DNA of 64,000 nucleotides from Pseudomonas sp. FP2196 (GTDB lineage Bacteria > Pseudomonadota > Gammaproteobacteria > Pseudomonadales > Pseudomonadaceae), in assembly GCF_030687715.1 (NCBI RefSeq), contig NZ_CP117445.1:61001-125000 (forward strand). The letters are read 5' to 3'. The notes below the pieces were generated by a model, which did not search any database, had not been told where the DNA came from, and worked only from the letters and a program-made list of their open reading frames with translations. A program made the position numbers and the translations under genes. Within the stretch, counting starts at the first letter, position 1; the number at the start of each line of letters is the position of its first letter. Shown here piece by piece: positions 9,340-19,914 of this stretch.

Positions 9340-9365
9340 GTCTCTATCAAAACTCGTCGCCGCCC

Positions 9366-9847
9366 ATGCCTATTACACCGATTGCCAGCCGTCCCCACGA
9401 CCACTCTCATTGCGTGCACAGCGCTTTGTCCGAGGCCGATACCTTGTGCGCCCAGAAAGGCTTGCGCCTGACCGCGTTGCGCCGCCGGGTGCTGGAACTG
9501 GTGTGGCAGAGCCACAAGCCGCTGGGTGCCTACGACATCCTCGCCGTGCTCAGCGAGCAGGACGGCCGCCGGGCTGCGCCGCCTACCGTGTACCGCGCGC
9601 TGGATTTTCTCCTGGAAAACGGCTTGGTACATCGCATCTCCTCGCTCAATGCTTTCGTCGGCTGCGTCCATCCGGAGCACGCGCATCAGGGCCAGTTCCT
9701 GATCTGCCGCGATTGCCATGCTGCCATTGAGCTTGAACAAAAAGTGATCAGTGACGCGATCATCAACAGCGCCAAGGATGTCGGCTTCATCGTTGAGGCG
9801 CAGACTGTCGAAGTGGTCGGCCTCTGCTCTGGTTGCCAGGGGGCTTG

Positions 9848-9848
<1 letters not shown>
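9366..9848 (+). CDS. zur: Zinc uptake regulator Zur (Fur family)
   Basis: This is a zinc-responsive repressor of zinc import. The 160-residue protein has the Fur-family winged helix: [13 protein letters not shown] near residue 40 and the recognition region [19 protein letters not shown]. This is followed by metal sites with the CRDC and CSGC cysteine pairs that hold structural zinc, and His-rich stretches ([15 protein letters not shown]). Placement directly ahead of znuC identifies it as Zur rather than Fur. Its TGA shares an A with the ATG of znuC (TGATG), so the two are translationally coupled. Confidence 0.95.
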
Positions 9849-10625
<777 letters not shown>

Positions 10626-10633
<8 letters not shown>

Positions 10634-11414
10634 TTTTCTGTTGTATGCCCTGCTTGCAGGTTTGGCGCTGGCGGTGGTTGCAGGGCCGCTCGGCTCGTTT
10701 GTGGTCTGGCGGCGCATGGCCTATTTCGGCGATACCTTGTCCCACGCCGCATTGCTCGGTGTGGCGCTGGGTTTTCTGCTGGATGTCAGTCCTACGGTCG
10801 CGGTCACGGTCGGCTGTCTGCTGCTGGCGGTACTGCTGGTGACCTTGCAACAGCGCCAACCACTGGCGTCTGACACGCTTTTGGGAATTCTCGCACCCAG
10901 CACACTCTCTCTCGGGCTTGTAGTACTAAGCTTCATGCATGAAGTGCGGATCGACCTGATGGCCTATCTGTTCGGCGACCTGCTGGCGATCAGCCCGACT
11001 GATCTGGCGTGGATTCTCGGCGGCAGCGCGGCGGTGCTGGTGTTGCTGGTGACGCTGTGGCGGCCGTTGCTGGCGATCACCGTGCACGAAGAGTTGGCCA
11101 GGGTCGAAGGCCTGCCGGTCGCCGGTCTGCGCATGGCGCTGATGCTGTTGATTGCGGTGGTGATCGCCGTGGCGATGAAAATTGTCGGTGTGTTGCTGAT
11201 TACGTCGCTGTTGATCATCCCGGCGGCTGCGGCACAGCGTCACGCCCGGTCGCCGGAGCAGATGGCACTGGGTGCGAGCCTGCTGGGCATGCTCGCCGTG
11301 TGTGGCGGGCTGGCGTTGTCGTGGTTCAAGGACACCCCGGCCGGGCCGTCAATCGTTGTGACGGCGGCCGCACTGTTTCTGCTGAGTTTTGTTCTGCCCC
11401 GTCGAGGGGTGTAG
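10626..11414 (+). CDS. znuB: Zinc ABC transporter permease ZnuB
   Basis: This is an inner-membrane channel subunit of the zinc importer. The 262-residue protein is almost entirely hydrophobic, with about seven or eight membrane helices typical of the ABC-3 family. It contains the coupling-helix region [19 protein letters not shown] and a conserved [16 protein letters not shown] motif. The ATG at 10626 overlaps the znuC end by eight bases, marking a tight operon zur-znuC-znuB. Confidence 0.95.
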
Positions 11415-11451
11415 ACTTGCTCGCTTTTTGCGCAATTAGAGAGTCGCAGGA

Positions 11452-12165
11452 ATGAAGCCGTTCGCCTCCCGTTATCTGCTCCTTGTCGCATTTTCAGTGC
11501 TGCTGGGCGCCTGCCAAAGCACGCCGCCGGTGGCCGAAGTCCCCGATGCGCGGGCTACGGCCATCGCACAGCTGGAGCAAAGCCTGGCCAGCAGCGAACT
11601 GGCCACTGCCGAAGATCAATTGGCCACCTTGCAGGCCGAAACCCCCAACGATCAATCCCTTGAGCAATACCAGCGGCAATTGGCCGAGGCGTATTTGCGT
11701 CGCAGCCAGATCGTCCTGCAAAAGGGTGATGTAAACGCTGCTGCCACCGCGTTGAGCCGCGCTCGCGCCTTGATGCCCAAAGCTCCGGCGCTGACGGGTG
11801 GCGTCAATGGCGCCATCACCGAAGCGCGCAAGGCCGAGCTGGAAAAGGCTGAAGCAGCGCTGTTGGCGGCTGAAGCAAAGCCAAAAGCCAAGGTGATCGA
11901 TCCGACCGCTGAAAGCACCACCGTTGCCTTGAACATCACCGATAGCCATAAACTTCGTCGGCAACTGGATGCGATCGCCGCCGATGTGGTGAATTACGAG
12001 TGTGCGGTGAGCATTCAGGCGCCGCGTACCAATGATTACCCATGGCTGGCCAATCTGCTGACCAAGCGGGTGAAGAAATTGAATCCGGATTTCGATCTGA
12101 AGATCGAGAAGCAGATTCTGCGCACGGTACCGGCGCAGATGGTTTTGATCCCGCGTAAACCCTAA
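11452..12165 (+). CDS. Conserved lipoprotein (PA5502-like)
   Basis: This 237-residue protein has a lipoprotein signal ending in the lipobox LGAC (Cys near residue 20). The mature part starts with a helical, tetratricopeptide-like stretch (residues 35-140). It continues with a charged Ala/Lys-rich coiled segment and ends with a folded C-terminal domain (YECAVSIQAPRTNDYPWLANLL). It matches a family next to znuB in pseudomonads whose function I do not know. It probably resides in the outer or inner membrane facing the periplasm. The 37-base gap after znuB leaves open whether it is read through from that operon. Confidence 0.8.
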   Translation: MKPFASRYLLLVAFSVLLGACQSTPPVAEVPDARATAIAQLEQSLASSELATAEDQLATLQAETPNDQSLEQYQRQLAEAYLRRSQIVLQKGDVNAAATALSRARALMPKAPALTGGVNGAITEARKAELEKAEAALLAAEAKPKAKVIDPTAESTTVALNITDSHKLRRQLDAIAADVVNYECAVSIQAPRTNDYPWLANLLTKRVKKLNPDFDLKIEKQILRTVPAQMVLIPRKP

Positions 12166-12169
12166 AAGC

Positions 12170-12262
12170 ATCGCGAGCAGGCTCACTCCTCCAAGGGATT
12201 TTCGGGGAACACAGAATTTGTGTCATACGAAGATCAAATGTAGGAGTGAGCCTGCTCGCGAT
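12170..12262. repeat. Intergenic inverted repeat, family B
   Basis: Arms ATCGCGAGCAGGCTCACTCC and its complement (12170-12192 and 12241-12262) flank about 48 bases. They lie between convergent genes (lipoprotein and katE). Related copies with GCTCCCACA ends are at 22981-23070 and 45527-45619. Confidence 0.85.
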
Positions 12263-12288
12263 AGCGTCCTGCCAGTCAGCGGAGATCC

Positions 12289-14430
12289 TTAAGCAGGAAT
12301 GGCTTTCGCCTTAGGCTCCCGCGCCCAGACCCGATGCTGCCCGATCGCGGCAAAGAACGGTTTGGTCAGCGCGCCAACATCCTTGCCCTCCACCAGCCCG
12401 GCGTCCGCCTCTAGCTTCAACACATCCAGCATTTGCTTCGCTTCACCCTGCAAGGCAATCGCCTTCAGATGCTTGTAAGCCTCCAGCACATAGTGCAAAG
12501 CCACCCCATCACCGCTCAGCGCCTTGATCGACGCCGCGCCACCGGGCACGAACACCGCGTCAAAAATAACCGAAGGCATGCCTTCCATCGACGCATCCAC
12601 CGGCAGACTTTTGCCATCGGCGGTTTTTACCGGTGCCGACGTCGGGCCGAGCAACTTGGCGTGCGCTCCTTCAGCGGCCAATGCTTTCTTCATCGCTTCG
12701 ATCGCAGCACCATCGACGCCGTTAGCAGCAAGAATGGCCACTTTTCGCGTCTTGATGTTTTCTGGCAACAGATTGGCCTGACTCAGCGATGGCGAATGAT
12801 CGAAAGACGTTTTGCGCACTTCGACCGTACCGTTGGCTGGCGCCGGCAGACCGAGGTTGGCCGCCACACGCTTGGCCAATTCGAGGTCGATATTGGCCAG
12901 AATTTCATTCACTTCCCGCGCGCGGATGAACTCACGCTCAACCTTGCCCAGCTCAAAGCTGTAGGCGGCAATGATGTGTTCCTTCTCGTGCGCACTCATG
13001 CTGTTGAAGAACAGCCGCGCCTGGGAGAAGTGGTCGCTGAACGACTCGCTGCGCTGGCGGATCTTGGCAGCGTCGATGCGCTCCGGATACGTCTCGAAAC
13101 CGCCATCCTGCGCGGCCGGCGGGGTTTCTTTCGGCCAGCCGCCATCAATCGAGTTCGGCTCGTAGGACGCACGGCCCTTGTCGATCACCGTACGGTGCTG
13201 AGCATCGCGCTGGCCGTTATGGAACGGCGCGACCGGACGGTTGATTGGCAACTCATGAAAGTTCGGTCCGCCGAGTCGGCTGATTTGCGTATCGGTGTAG
13301 GAAAACAGCCGACCTTGCAGCAGTGGGTCATTGGAGAAGTCGATGCCCGGCACAATGTGGCCGGGGCAGAACGCAACCTGCTCGGTCTCGGCGAAGAAGT
13401 TGTCCGGGTTGCGGTTGAGGGTCATTTTACCCAGCGGCGTGATCGGCACGATTTCTTCAGGGATCAGCTTGGTCGGATCGAGGATGTCGAAATCAAAGTC
13501 ATGCTCGTTTTCTTCTTCGATGATTTGTACGCCCAACTCCCATTCCGGGTAGTCGCCCATCTCGATGGCTTCCCAGAGATCGCGACGGTGGTAATCCGTG
13601 TCTTTACCAGCGAGTTTCTGCGCCTCGTCCCACACCAGCGAGCAAGTGCCGGCGGTAGGGCGCCAGTGGAATTTGACGAAGCGTGATTTGCCTTCGGCAT
13701 TGACCAGCCGGAAGGTGTGCACACCGAAGCCTTGCATGCTGCGCAGGCTTTTCGGGATTGCCCGGTCGGACATCGCCCAGATGACCATGTGCGCCGATTC
13801 CGGCACCAGGGAAACGAAATCCCAGAACGTGTCGTGGGCGGATCCGCCGGTAGGGATTTCATTGTGCGGTTCAGGTTTTACCGCGTGGACGAAGTCGGGA
13901 AACTTGATCGCGTCCTGAATGAAAAACACTGGCATGTTGTTGCCGACCAGGTCGAAGTTGCCTTCGTCAGTGAAGAACTTTACGGCGAAGCCGCGCACGT
14001 CACGCACCGTGTCGCCGGAGCCGCGTGGGCCCTGCACGGTGGAAAAGCGCACGAACACCGGGGTCTTTTTCCCCGGATCCTGTAGGAATCCGGCTTTGGT
14101 CAGCGCCGCATGATTCTCGTAAGCCTGGAAGAAACCATGGGCGCCGGTGCCGCGGGCGTGGACGATGCGCTCCGGGATTCGCTCATGGTCAAAGTGCGTG
14201 ATCTTTTCACGCATGATGAAGTCTTCCAGCAGCGACGGCCCGCGGGGGCCGGCCTTGAGGGTGTTCTGGTTGTCGGCGATTTTCACACCCTGGTTGGTGC
14301 GCAGGGCCTGGCCGGTGGCGTCGGAGCGAAATTTCTCCAGGCTGTCGAGTTTGGTGTTGGTGTTGGCGCGATCCGGGGTGTCGGTTCCGGCCAGTTCACT
14401 TTTGCCGGAGGCAGGTTTCTTGGTACTCAT
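12289..14430 (-). CDS. katE: Large-subunit catalase HPII
   Basis: This enzyme dismutates hydrogen peroxide in the cytoplasm. The 713-residue length marks the large-subunit clade: a catalase core plus a C-terminal class I glutamine-amidotransferase-like (flavodoxin-fold) domain from about residue 560 ([14 protein letters not shown]). Core landmarks are the distal His in [15 protein letters not shown], the Asn region in [17 protein letters not shown] and the proximal haem Tyr in [17 protein letters not shown]. The N-terminal 65 residues are the usual charged extension. The enzyme is often RpoS-dependent in relatives, but I do not see a distinctive promoter. It is divergent from metN. Confidence 0.96.
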   Translation of the reverse strand: MSTKKPASGKSELAGTDTPDRANTNTKLDSLEKFRSDATGQALRTNQGVKIADNQNTLKAGPRGPSLLEDFIMREKITHFDHERIPERIVHARGTGAHGFFQAYENHAALTKAGFLQDPGKKTPVFVRFSTVQGPRGSGDTVRDVRGFAVKFFTDEGNFDLVGNNMPVFFIQDAIKFPDFVHAVKPEPHNEIPTGGSAHDTFWDFVSLVPESAHMVIWAMSDRAIPKSLRSMQGFGVHTFRLVNAEGKSRFVKFHWRPTAGTCSLVWDEAQKLAGKDTDYHRRDLWEAIEMGDYPEWELGVQIIEEENEHDFDFDILDPTKLIPEEIVPITPLGKMTLNRNPDNFFAETEQVAFCPGHIVPGIDFSNDPLLQGRLFSYTDTQISRLGGPNFHELPINRPVAPFHNGQRDAQHRTVIDKGRASYEPNSIDGGWPKETPPAAQDGGFETYPERIDAAKIRQRSESFSDHFSQARLFFNSMSAHEKEHIIAAYSFELGKVEREFIRAREVNEILANIDLELAKRVAANLGLPAPANGTVEVRKTSFDHSPSLSQANLLPENIKTRKVAILAANGVDGAAIEAMKKALAAEGAHAKLLGPTSAPVKTADGKSLPVDASMEGMPSVIFDAVFVPGGAASIKALSGDGVALHYVLEAYKHLKAIALQGEAKQMLDVLKLEADAGLVEGKDVGALTKPFFAAIGQHRVWAREPKAKAIPA

Positions 14431-14531
14431 CAGACGTAAACTCCTCGTTTGACCCCTTTCAACGGGGACTCTTGAGCGTTTCCGGGCACGGTTACCCAGG
14501 GTTTCAAGTCGCTTAACTAGTGACTGACGAG

Positions 14532-14553
14532 AAGGAACAGGCGTTCCTTTTTT
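14532..14553 (+). terminator. Terminator-like hairpin in the katE-metN intergenic region
   Basis: On the plus strand AAGGAAC and GTTCCTT form a seven-base stem with an AGGC loop and run into TTTTTT. No gene ends here on the plus strand, and metN starts about 140 bases downstream. It may be a leader attenuator of metNIQ or the end of an unannotated short transcript. Confidence 0.4.
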
Positions 14554-14689
14554 ATGACCTTTGATCTTGTTATTGCCAAATCGAAGGTTAATTGAGAAAT
14601 AAATGCTAAGAACCTCTATACGGACAGGCTAAAATGCGCGCCCGGCTAACCGCTGATCCTTTTCTAACGCGCCCCACAAGGTTCGCTAC

Positions 14690-15697
14690 GTGATCGAGTT
14701 TCAAAACGTCCACAAGACTTACCGCGTCGCCGGTAAGGACATCCCCGCCCTGCACCCGACCAGCCTCTCGATCGAGAACGGTCAGGTCTTCGGCCTGATC
14801 GGCCATTCCGGTGCGGGAAAAAGTACCCTGCTGCGTCTGATCAATCGCCTGGAAGAATCCAGTGGCGGCAAGATCATCGTCGACGGTGAAGAAGTCACCA
14901 CGCTGGATGCCAACGGCCTGCGCCGCTTCCGCCAGCAAGTCGGGATGATCTTCCAGCACTTCAACCTGCTCGCGTCCAAGACCGTGGCCGACAACGTTGC
15001 GTTGCCGCTGACCCTGGCGGGCGAACTGTCGAGTAGCGAAATCGACAAGCGCGTCGCCGAGTTGCTGGCGCGCGTCGGTTTGTCCGACCACGCCAAGAAG
15101 TATCCGGCGCAGTTGTCCGGCGGCCAGAAGCAGCGCGTCGGTATCGCCCGCGCCCTGGCAACCAAGCCAAAGATTCTGCTGTGCGACGAAGCCACCAGCG
15201 CTCTGGACCCGCAGACTACTGCGTCGGTTCTGCAACTGCTGGCAGAGATCAACCGTGAGCTAAAACTGACCATTGTCCTGATCACTCACGAGATGGACGT
15301 GATCCGTCGTGTGTGCGATCAGGTGGGTGTGATGGATGCCGGCGTGATCGTCGAGCAAGGTTCGGTGGCCGATGTGTTCCTGCATCCGAAGCACCCGACC
15401 ACCAAGCGCTTCGTCCAGGAAAGCGAGCAAATCGACGAAGGCGAACAGCGTGATGACTTTGCTCATGTGCCGGGTCGTATCGTGCGTCTGACCTTCCAGG
15501 GCGAAGCGACCTACGCGCCGTTGCTCGGTACCGTCGCCCGGGAAACCGGTGTCGACTACAGCATCCTTGCCGGTCGCATCGACCGCATCAAAGACATTCC
15601 GTACGGGCAATTGACCCTCGCCGTCACCGGTGGCGACATGGAAGCGGCGTTCGCCCGCTTCACCGCCGCTGACGTTCACATGGAGGTGCTCCGTTAA
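14690..15697 (+). CDS. metN: Methionine ABC transporter ATP-binding protein MetN
   Basis: This is the ATPase of the methionine importer. The 335-residue protein has Walker [10 protein letters not shown], signature [15 protein letters not shown], Walker [14 protein letters not shown] and the switch His in LITHEMDV. The C-terminal regulatory domain (about residues 260-335, [13 protein letters not shown]) is the ACT-like NIL domain, which senses methionine for feedback inhibition. A GTG at 14690 is the likely start. Its TAA overlaps the ATG of metI (TAATG). Confidence 0.95.
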   Translation: MIEFQNVHKTYRVAGKDIPALHPTSLSIENGQVFGLIGHSGAGKSTLLRLINRLEESSGGKIIVDGEEVTTLDANGLRRFRQQVGMIFQHFNLLASKTVADNVALPLTLAGELSSSEIDKRVAELLARVGLSDHAKKYPAQLSGGQKQRVGIARALATKPKILLCDEATSALDPQTTASVLQLLAEINRELKLTIVLITHEMDVIRRVCDQVGVMDAGVIVEQGSVADVFLHPKHPTTKRFVQESEQIDEGEQRDDFAHVPGRIVRLTFQGEATYAPLLGTVARETGVDYSILAGRIDRIKDIPYGQLTLAVTGGDMEAAFARFTAADVHMEVLR

Positions 15698-16371
15698 TGG
15701 AACTGCTCAAGACGTTCTTCGAAAACATCGACTGGTTTGAAATCTGGCTGGCGACTGGCGACACCATGCTGATGCTCGGTGGCTCGCTGCTGTTCACCGT
15801 TTTGCTCGGCCTGCCGCTGGGCGTGCTGCTGTTTCTCTGCAGTCCGCGCCAGTTGCTGGAAAACCGTGCCCTCTACGCGTTCATGTCGCTGGCGGTGAAT
15901 ATCCTGCGGTCGCTGCCGTTCATTATCCTGTTGATCGTGATGATCCCGTTCACCGTGCTGATCACCGGAACGTCGCTGGGCGTGGCCGGTGCGATTCCGC
16001 CGCTGGTGGTCGGTGCCACGCCGTTCTTCGCGCGTCTGGTCGAGACAGCGCTGCGTGAAGTCGATCGCGGCATCATCGAAGCGACCCAGTCGATGGGCGC
16101 GACCACCCGGCAGATCATCATGAACGCTTTGCTGCCTGAGGCCCGCCCGGGCATCTTCGCGGCGATTACGGTGACGGCGATTACACTGGTGTCCTACACG
16201 GCGATGGCCGGTGTGGTCGGCGCCGGTGGTCTGGGTGACCTGGCGATCCGTTTCGGCTATCAGCGTTTCCAGACTGACGTGATGATCGTCACCGTGGTGC
16301 TGTTGTTGATTCTGGTGCAAGTGCTGCAGATGGTAGGTGACAGACTGGTCGTGCATTTCTCGCGCAAATAA
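15697..16371 (+). CDS. metI: Methionine ABC transporter permease MetI
   Basis: This is the inner-membrane permease of the methionine importer. The 224-residue protein has five predicted membrane helices and the binding-protein-dependent transport signature EATQSMGATTRQIIMNALLPEA near residue 130, which docks onto MetN. It is translationally coupled to metN and 76 bases upstream of metQ. Confidence 0.95.
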   Translation: MELLKTFFENIDWFEIWLATGDTMLMLGGSLLFTVLLGLPLGVLLFLCSPRQLLENRALYAFMSLAVNILRSLPFIILLIVMIPFTVLITGTSLGVAGAIPPLVVGATPFFARLVETALREVDRGIIEATQSMGATTRQIIMNALLPEARPGIFAAITVTAITLVSYTAMAGVVGAGGLGDLAIRFGYQRFQTDVMIVTVVLLLILVQVLQMVGDRLVVHFSRK

Positions 16372-16447
16372 ACCGGTTTGATATTCAAGAATGAGCCGGC
16401 CATTCGCTGGCAGGCGCCAGACGGGCGCCCAAAAAGGAGTTAGCTGA

Positions 16448-17221
16448 ATGAAAAAACTGATCGTTGCCCTCGCTGCCGTGGCTGCCTTTTCCGCGCACGC
16501 AGATGAAACCCTGACCGTTGCCGCCACCCCGGTGCCGCACGCGGAAATCCTCGAGTTCGTGAAGCCGGCACTGGCCAAAGAAGGCGTGGATCTGAAGGTC
16601 AAGGTTTTCACCGACTACATTCAGCCGAACGTACAGGTTGCCGAAAAGCGTCTGGACGCCAACTTCTTCCAGCACCAGCCGTACCTCGATGAGTTCAACA
16701 AGGCCAAGGGCACCAGCCTGGTGGCCGTGACCGGCGTGCACCTGGAGCCGCTGGGCGCGTACTCGAGCAAGATCAAGGATCTGAAAGACCTGCCAAGCGG
16801 CGCCAACGTAGTGATCCCGAACGACGCCACCAACGGCGGCCGTGCGCTGTTGCTGCTGGCCAAGGCTGGCGTGATCACCCTGAAGGAGCCGAACAACATT
16901 CTGTCGACCGTCAAAGACATCGCGCAGAACCCGAAAGACCTGAAAATCCGTGAACTGGAAGCCGCGACCATCCCGCGCGTGCTGACCCAGGTCGATCTGG
17001 CGCTGATCAACACCAACTACGCGCTGGAAGCCAAGCTCGATCCGTCCAAGGATGCGCTGGTGATTGAAGGTAACGACTCGCCATACGTGAACATCCTCGT
17101 GTCCCGTGCGGACAACAAGGACAGCGACGCGATGAAGAAACTGGCCGCTGCCCTGCACAGCCCGGAAGTGAAGAAATTCATCACCGAGAAGTACAAAGGT
17201 GCGGTATTGCCAGCGTTCTGA
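16448..17221 (+). CDS. metQ: Methionine-binding protein MetQ (NlpA family)
   Basis: This is the substrate-binding component of the methionine importer. The 257-residue protein has an 18-residue signal (MKKLIVALAAVAAFSAHA). It shows NlpA-family motifs: ATPVPHAEIL, FTDYIQPN, DANFFQHQPYL and IPNDATNGGRAL. The signal ends in SAHA-DE without a lipobox cysteine, so this protein should be a soluble periplasmic protein rather than the lipoprotein seen in E. coli. A strong terminator follows, closing the metNIQ operon. Confidence 0.94.
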   Translation: MKKLIVALAAVAAFSAHADETLTVAATPVPHAEILEFVKPALAKEGVDLKVKVFTDYIQPNVQVAEKRLDANFFQHQPYLDEFNKAKGTSLVAVTGVHLEPLGAYSSKIKDLKDLPSGANVVIPNDATNGGRALLLLAKAGVITLKEPNNILSTVKDIAQNPKDLKIRELEAATIPRVLTQVDLALINTNYALEAKLDPSKDALVIEGNDSPYVNILVSRADNKDSDAMKKLAAALHSPEVKKFITEKYKGAVLPAF

Positions 17222-17243
17222 TTCTGGTTGCTATAACGAAGAG

Positions 17244-17271
17244 GGGGACGCCATGTGCGTCCCCTTTTTTT
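17244..17271 (+). terminator. Intrinsic terminator of metNIQ
   Basis: GGGGACGC (17244-17251) and GCGTCCCC (17257-17264) around a five-base loop are followed by seven T residues, 22 bases after the metQ stop. Confidence 0.92.
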
Positions 17272-17305
17272 GCCTGAAATACAGTCACCTGCAGGAATGG
17301 TGTTG

Positions 17306-17941
17306 TTACTTGCGGTTAAGCATTACCGGGAGTTGCGTCACCAGTTTGGCGTTGTTCAACGGTGCACGAATAAACCCCCGCTGCGTCCCATCCGGCCCGA
17401 TCACCGCCAGATTACCACTGTGGTCAACCGTATAATTCGGCTTGCTGGTATCGGCCGGAATAAACGGAATACTCACCGCGTTGGCCACCTTCTGCAGCTC
17501 TTCAATCGAGCTCGGCGTCAGGCCAATGAACTGCGGATCGAAGTAGCCCAGGTACTGCTTCAACTGCTTCGGGTTATCCCGGTTCGGGTCAACGCTGACC
17601 AGCACGACCTGCAACTTGTCCACAGCGTCTTTCGGCAGTTCGCTCTTGATCTGGCGCAGTTGCGCGAGGGTGGTCGGGCAGATGTCCGGGCAGAAGGTGT
17701 AGCCGAAGAACAGCAGGCTCCACTTGCCTTTCAACTCGTCGATGGCGACCGGTTTGCCGTCCTGATCAGTCATCGTCACGCTTGGCAGAGTGCGGCTCTG
17801 CGGCAGCAGGATGATGCCGGCGTCGATTAGGGCGGTGGGGTCGCCCTGGCCCTTGCCACTCAGCACTTTGTTGACGGTCAGGCCCAGGATCAGCGCGATC
17901 ACGGCGACGAGGATGAAGACGGTTTTCTGGGTTCGAGTCAT
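17306..17941 (-). CDS. SCO1/SenC copper chaperone for cytochrome oxidase
   Basis: This is a membrane-anchored periplasmic thioredoxin-fold protein that delivers copper to the CuA site of oxidase subunit II. The 211-residue product begins with one membrane helix (VFILVAVIALILGLTV). The copper-binding motif FCPDICPTT lies near residue 80, and the distal His ligand is in VDHSG near residue 170. The ATG at 17941 overlaps the cyoE stop (ATGA). It is the last gene of the oxidase-assembly operon. Confidence 0.92.
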   Translation of the reverse strand: MTRTQKTVFILVAVIALILGLTVNKVLSGKGQGDPTALIDAGIILLPQSRTLPSVTMTDQDGKPVAIDELKGKWSLLFFGYTFCPDICPTTLAQLRQIKSELPKDAVDKLQVVLVSVDPNRDNPKQLKQYLGYFDPQFIGLTPSSIEELQKVANAVSIPFIPADTSKPNYTVDHSGNLAVIGPDGTQRGFIRAPLNNAKLVTQLPVMLNRK

Positions 17942-18837
17942 AGGTTCAACAGTAAGTAGTGGTCTACGAGCAGGGCGATGAACAGCAGAAACAAGTACCA
18001 AATAGAGTACTTGAAGGTGTTGATCGCCGCGTGCGGCCGAGTGCCACGGTACAGCACCACGGCCCATTGCAGAAACCTCGCGCCCAGCGCCAGCGCGCAA
18101 ATCAGATACAGCACGCCGCTCATGTGGATCACATAAGGCAGCAGACTCACTGCCAGCAGCGCGAAGGTGTACAGCAGAATGTGCACTTTGGTGTAGTGCT
18201 CGCCGTGAGTGACCGGCAGCATCGGGATGTCGGCCTTGGCGTATTCCTCCTTGCGATGGATCGCCAGCGCCCAGAAGTGCGGCGGCGTCCAGGCGAAGAT
18301 GATCAGCACCAGCAGCAATGGTTCGGCACTGACGTGGCCAGTGGCGGCGGTCCAGCCGAGCAGCGGTGGTGCGGCGCCGGCGAGGCCGCCGATGACGATG
18401 TTCTGCGGCGTCGCGCGCTTGAGGAAACCGGTGTAGATCACCGCGTAGCCGAGCAGAGAGGCGAGAGTCAGCCAGGCGGTCAGCGGATTGGTGAAGGTCA
18501 GCAGCAAGGCCTGACCGAGCAGCGCCAGCACCAGCGCAAAGGTCAACGCGGCGGCGGGCGAAACCCGGCCCTCGGCCAATGGCCGTTTGTGCGTGCGCGC
18601 CATCACCGCATCAATGCGCCGATCCACCACATGGTTGACCGCCGCCGCGCCACCGGCACACAGCGCGATGCCCAGATTGCCGAACACCAGCACCGTCCAC
18701 GGCACCCCGGCGCGGGTCGCGAGGAACATGCCGACCAGCGAGGTGATGAGCATCAGCACCACGACTTTCGGTTTGGTCAGCTCCAGATAGTCGCGCCAGA
18801 TCGCCTGAGTGGGGCGTTCGCCGATCAGAATCGCCAT
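17938..18837 (-). CDS. cyoE: Protohaem IX farnesyltransferase (haem O synthase)
   Basis: It adds a farnesyl group to haem B to make haem O, the precursor of haem A. The 299-residue integral membrane prenyltransferase has about nine helices. The catalytic Asp-rich motif is NHVVDRRIDAVMARTHKRPL (DxxxD) near residue 70, with a second charged loop IHRKEEYAKADIPMLP. Overlaps with ctaA upstream (13 bases) and with the SCO gene downstream (four bases) indicate one transcript feeding haem to the aa3 oxidase. Confidence 0.95.
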   Translation of the reverse strand: MAILIGERPTQAIWRDYLELTKPKVVVLMLITSLVGMFLATRAGVPWTVLVFGNLGIALCAGGAAAVNHVVDRRIDAVMARTHKRPLAEGRVSPAAALTFALVLALLGQALLLTFTNPLTAWLTLASLLGYAVIYTGFLKRATPQNIVIGGLAGAAPPLLGWTAATGHVSAEPLLLVLIIFAWTPPHFWALAIHRKEEYAKADIPMLPVTHGEHYTKVHILLYTFALLAVSLLPYVIHMSGVLYLICALALGARFLQWAVVLYRGTRPHAAINTFKYSIWYLFLLFIALLVDHYLLLNL

Positions 18838-19904
18838 GGCGTTTCTCCTTTTATTGTTATGGGCGCGGCGGAATGTTTACGCGGGCTGAAGCGCCAGCGT
18901 GCGAGTACCGGTTGTCTGACCCGGACCAGGCTGGTACGCGCGTGGTAGTTGACCAGCACCAAGGTCAGCAACAGCGCCGCGCCGCCAGCGTTGTGCGCCA
19001 CGGCCACCGGCAGCGGCAGATGGAAAATCACGTTGCTGATGCCGAGAGTGATTTGTGCGCCGAGGGCAATCATTACCAAACCGGCCAGCCGGGTCATGCC
19101 GACCCCTTTCAATTGCCAGGCCAGACCGAGCAGCACCAGCGTCACCAGCAACGCTCCGATGCGATGAGTCAGGTGAATTGCCGTGCGCGCATCGCTGTCG
19201 AGTTGTCCGCCCAGATAATTCGGGCCGATGTGTTGAGTCAGATGAAAACCGTTGGCGAAGTCGGCGGGCGGCAACCATTGGCCGTGGCAGGTGGGGAAAT
19301 CGATGCAGGCCACCGCTGCATAGTTGGAACTGACCCAGCCGCCCAGCGCAATCTGACCGATCACCAGCAACAGGCCTGCTGTCGCCCAATATTGCAGACG
19401 CTTGGGCACGGTCAGCGCCGGCAATACGCCGGACAGCCTCAACGTCAGCAGAAACAGCAGACTCAATGTCGCAAAACCGCCGAGCAAATGCCCGGTGACT
19501 ACTTGCGGCCAGAGCTTGAGCGTCACCGTCCACATGCCGAAGGCCGCTTGGGCAAACACCACTGCCAGCAGAAACAGCGGCAGTTTCAACGGTTGCCCGG
19601 GATGGCGACGGTTGACCCACGCGCGCCCGGCCAACACCGAAATGAGCATACCGAGGGCGCCGGCGAAGTAGCGGTGGATCATCTCGTTCCAGCCCTTGTG
19701 CGACTCCACCGGCGCGTCGGGGAAATGCAGTTCGGCATGGGCCAGTTGGGCTTCGCTTTTCGGCACGCTGATAAACCCGTAACAGCCCGGCCAGTCCGGG
19801 CAACCGAGGCCGGCGTGGGTCAGGCGGGTGTAGGCGCCGAGCAGCACCACAATCAGTGCCAGCAAGGTGGCAAACAGCGCGAGGCGAAATCCAGGTTTGG
19901 CCAT
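18825..19904 (-). CDS. ctaA: Haem A synthase (COX15/CtaA)
   Basis: It oxidises haem O to haem A in the inner membrane. The 359-residue protein has eight predicted helices in two four-helix halves with conserved haem-ligand histidines (LTHAGLGCPDWPGC, HRYFAG, HLTQHIG, HLTHRIGA). The paired cysteines in GCPDWPGC and ACIDFPTCHGQW are the family's loop disulfides. It lies between the gene at 19915 and cyoE on the same strand with almost no spacing. Confidence 0.94.
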   Translation of the reverse strand: MAKPGFRLALFATLLALIVVLLGAYTRLTHAGLGCPDWPGCYGFISVPKSEAQLAHAELHFPDAPVESHKGWNEMIHRYFAGALGMLISVLAGRAWVNRRHPGQPLKLPLFLLAVVFAQAAFGMWTVTLKLWPQVVTGHLLGGFATLSLLFLLTLRLSGVLPALTVPKRLQYWATAGLLLVIGQIALGGWVSSNYAAVACIDFPTCHGQWLPPADFANGFHLTQHIGPNYLGGQLDSDARTAIHLTHRIGALLVTLVLLGLAWQLKGVGMTRLAGLVMIALGAQITLGISNVIFHLPLPVAVAHNAGGAALLLTLVLVNYHARTSLVRVRQPVLARWRFSPRKHSAAPITIKGETPWRF

Positions 19905-19914
19905 GACGATGCCC

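Noticed and set aside
12433..13686. A 417-residue open frame antisense to katE
   Set aside because: The katE reading on the other strand is unambiguous, and the antisense product has no family resemblance.
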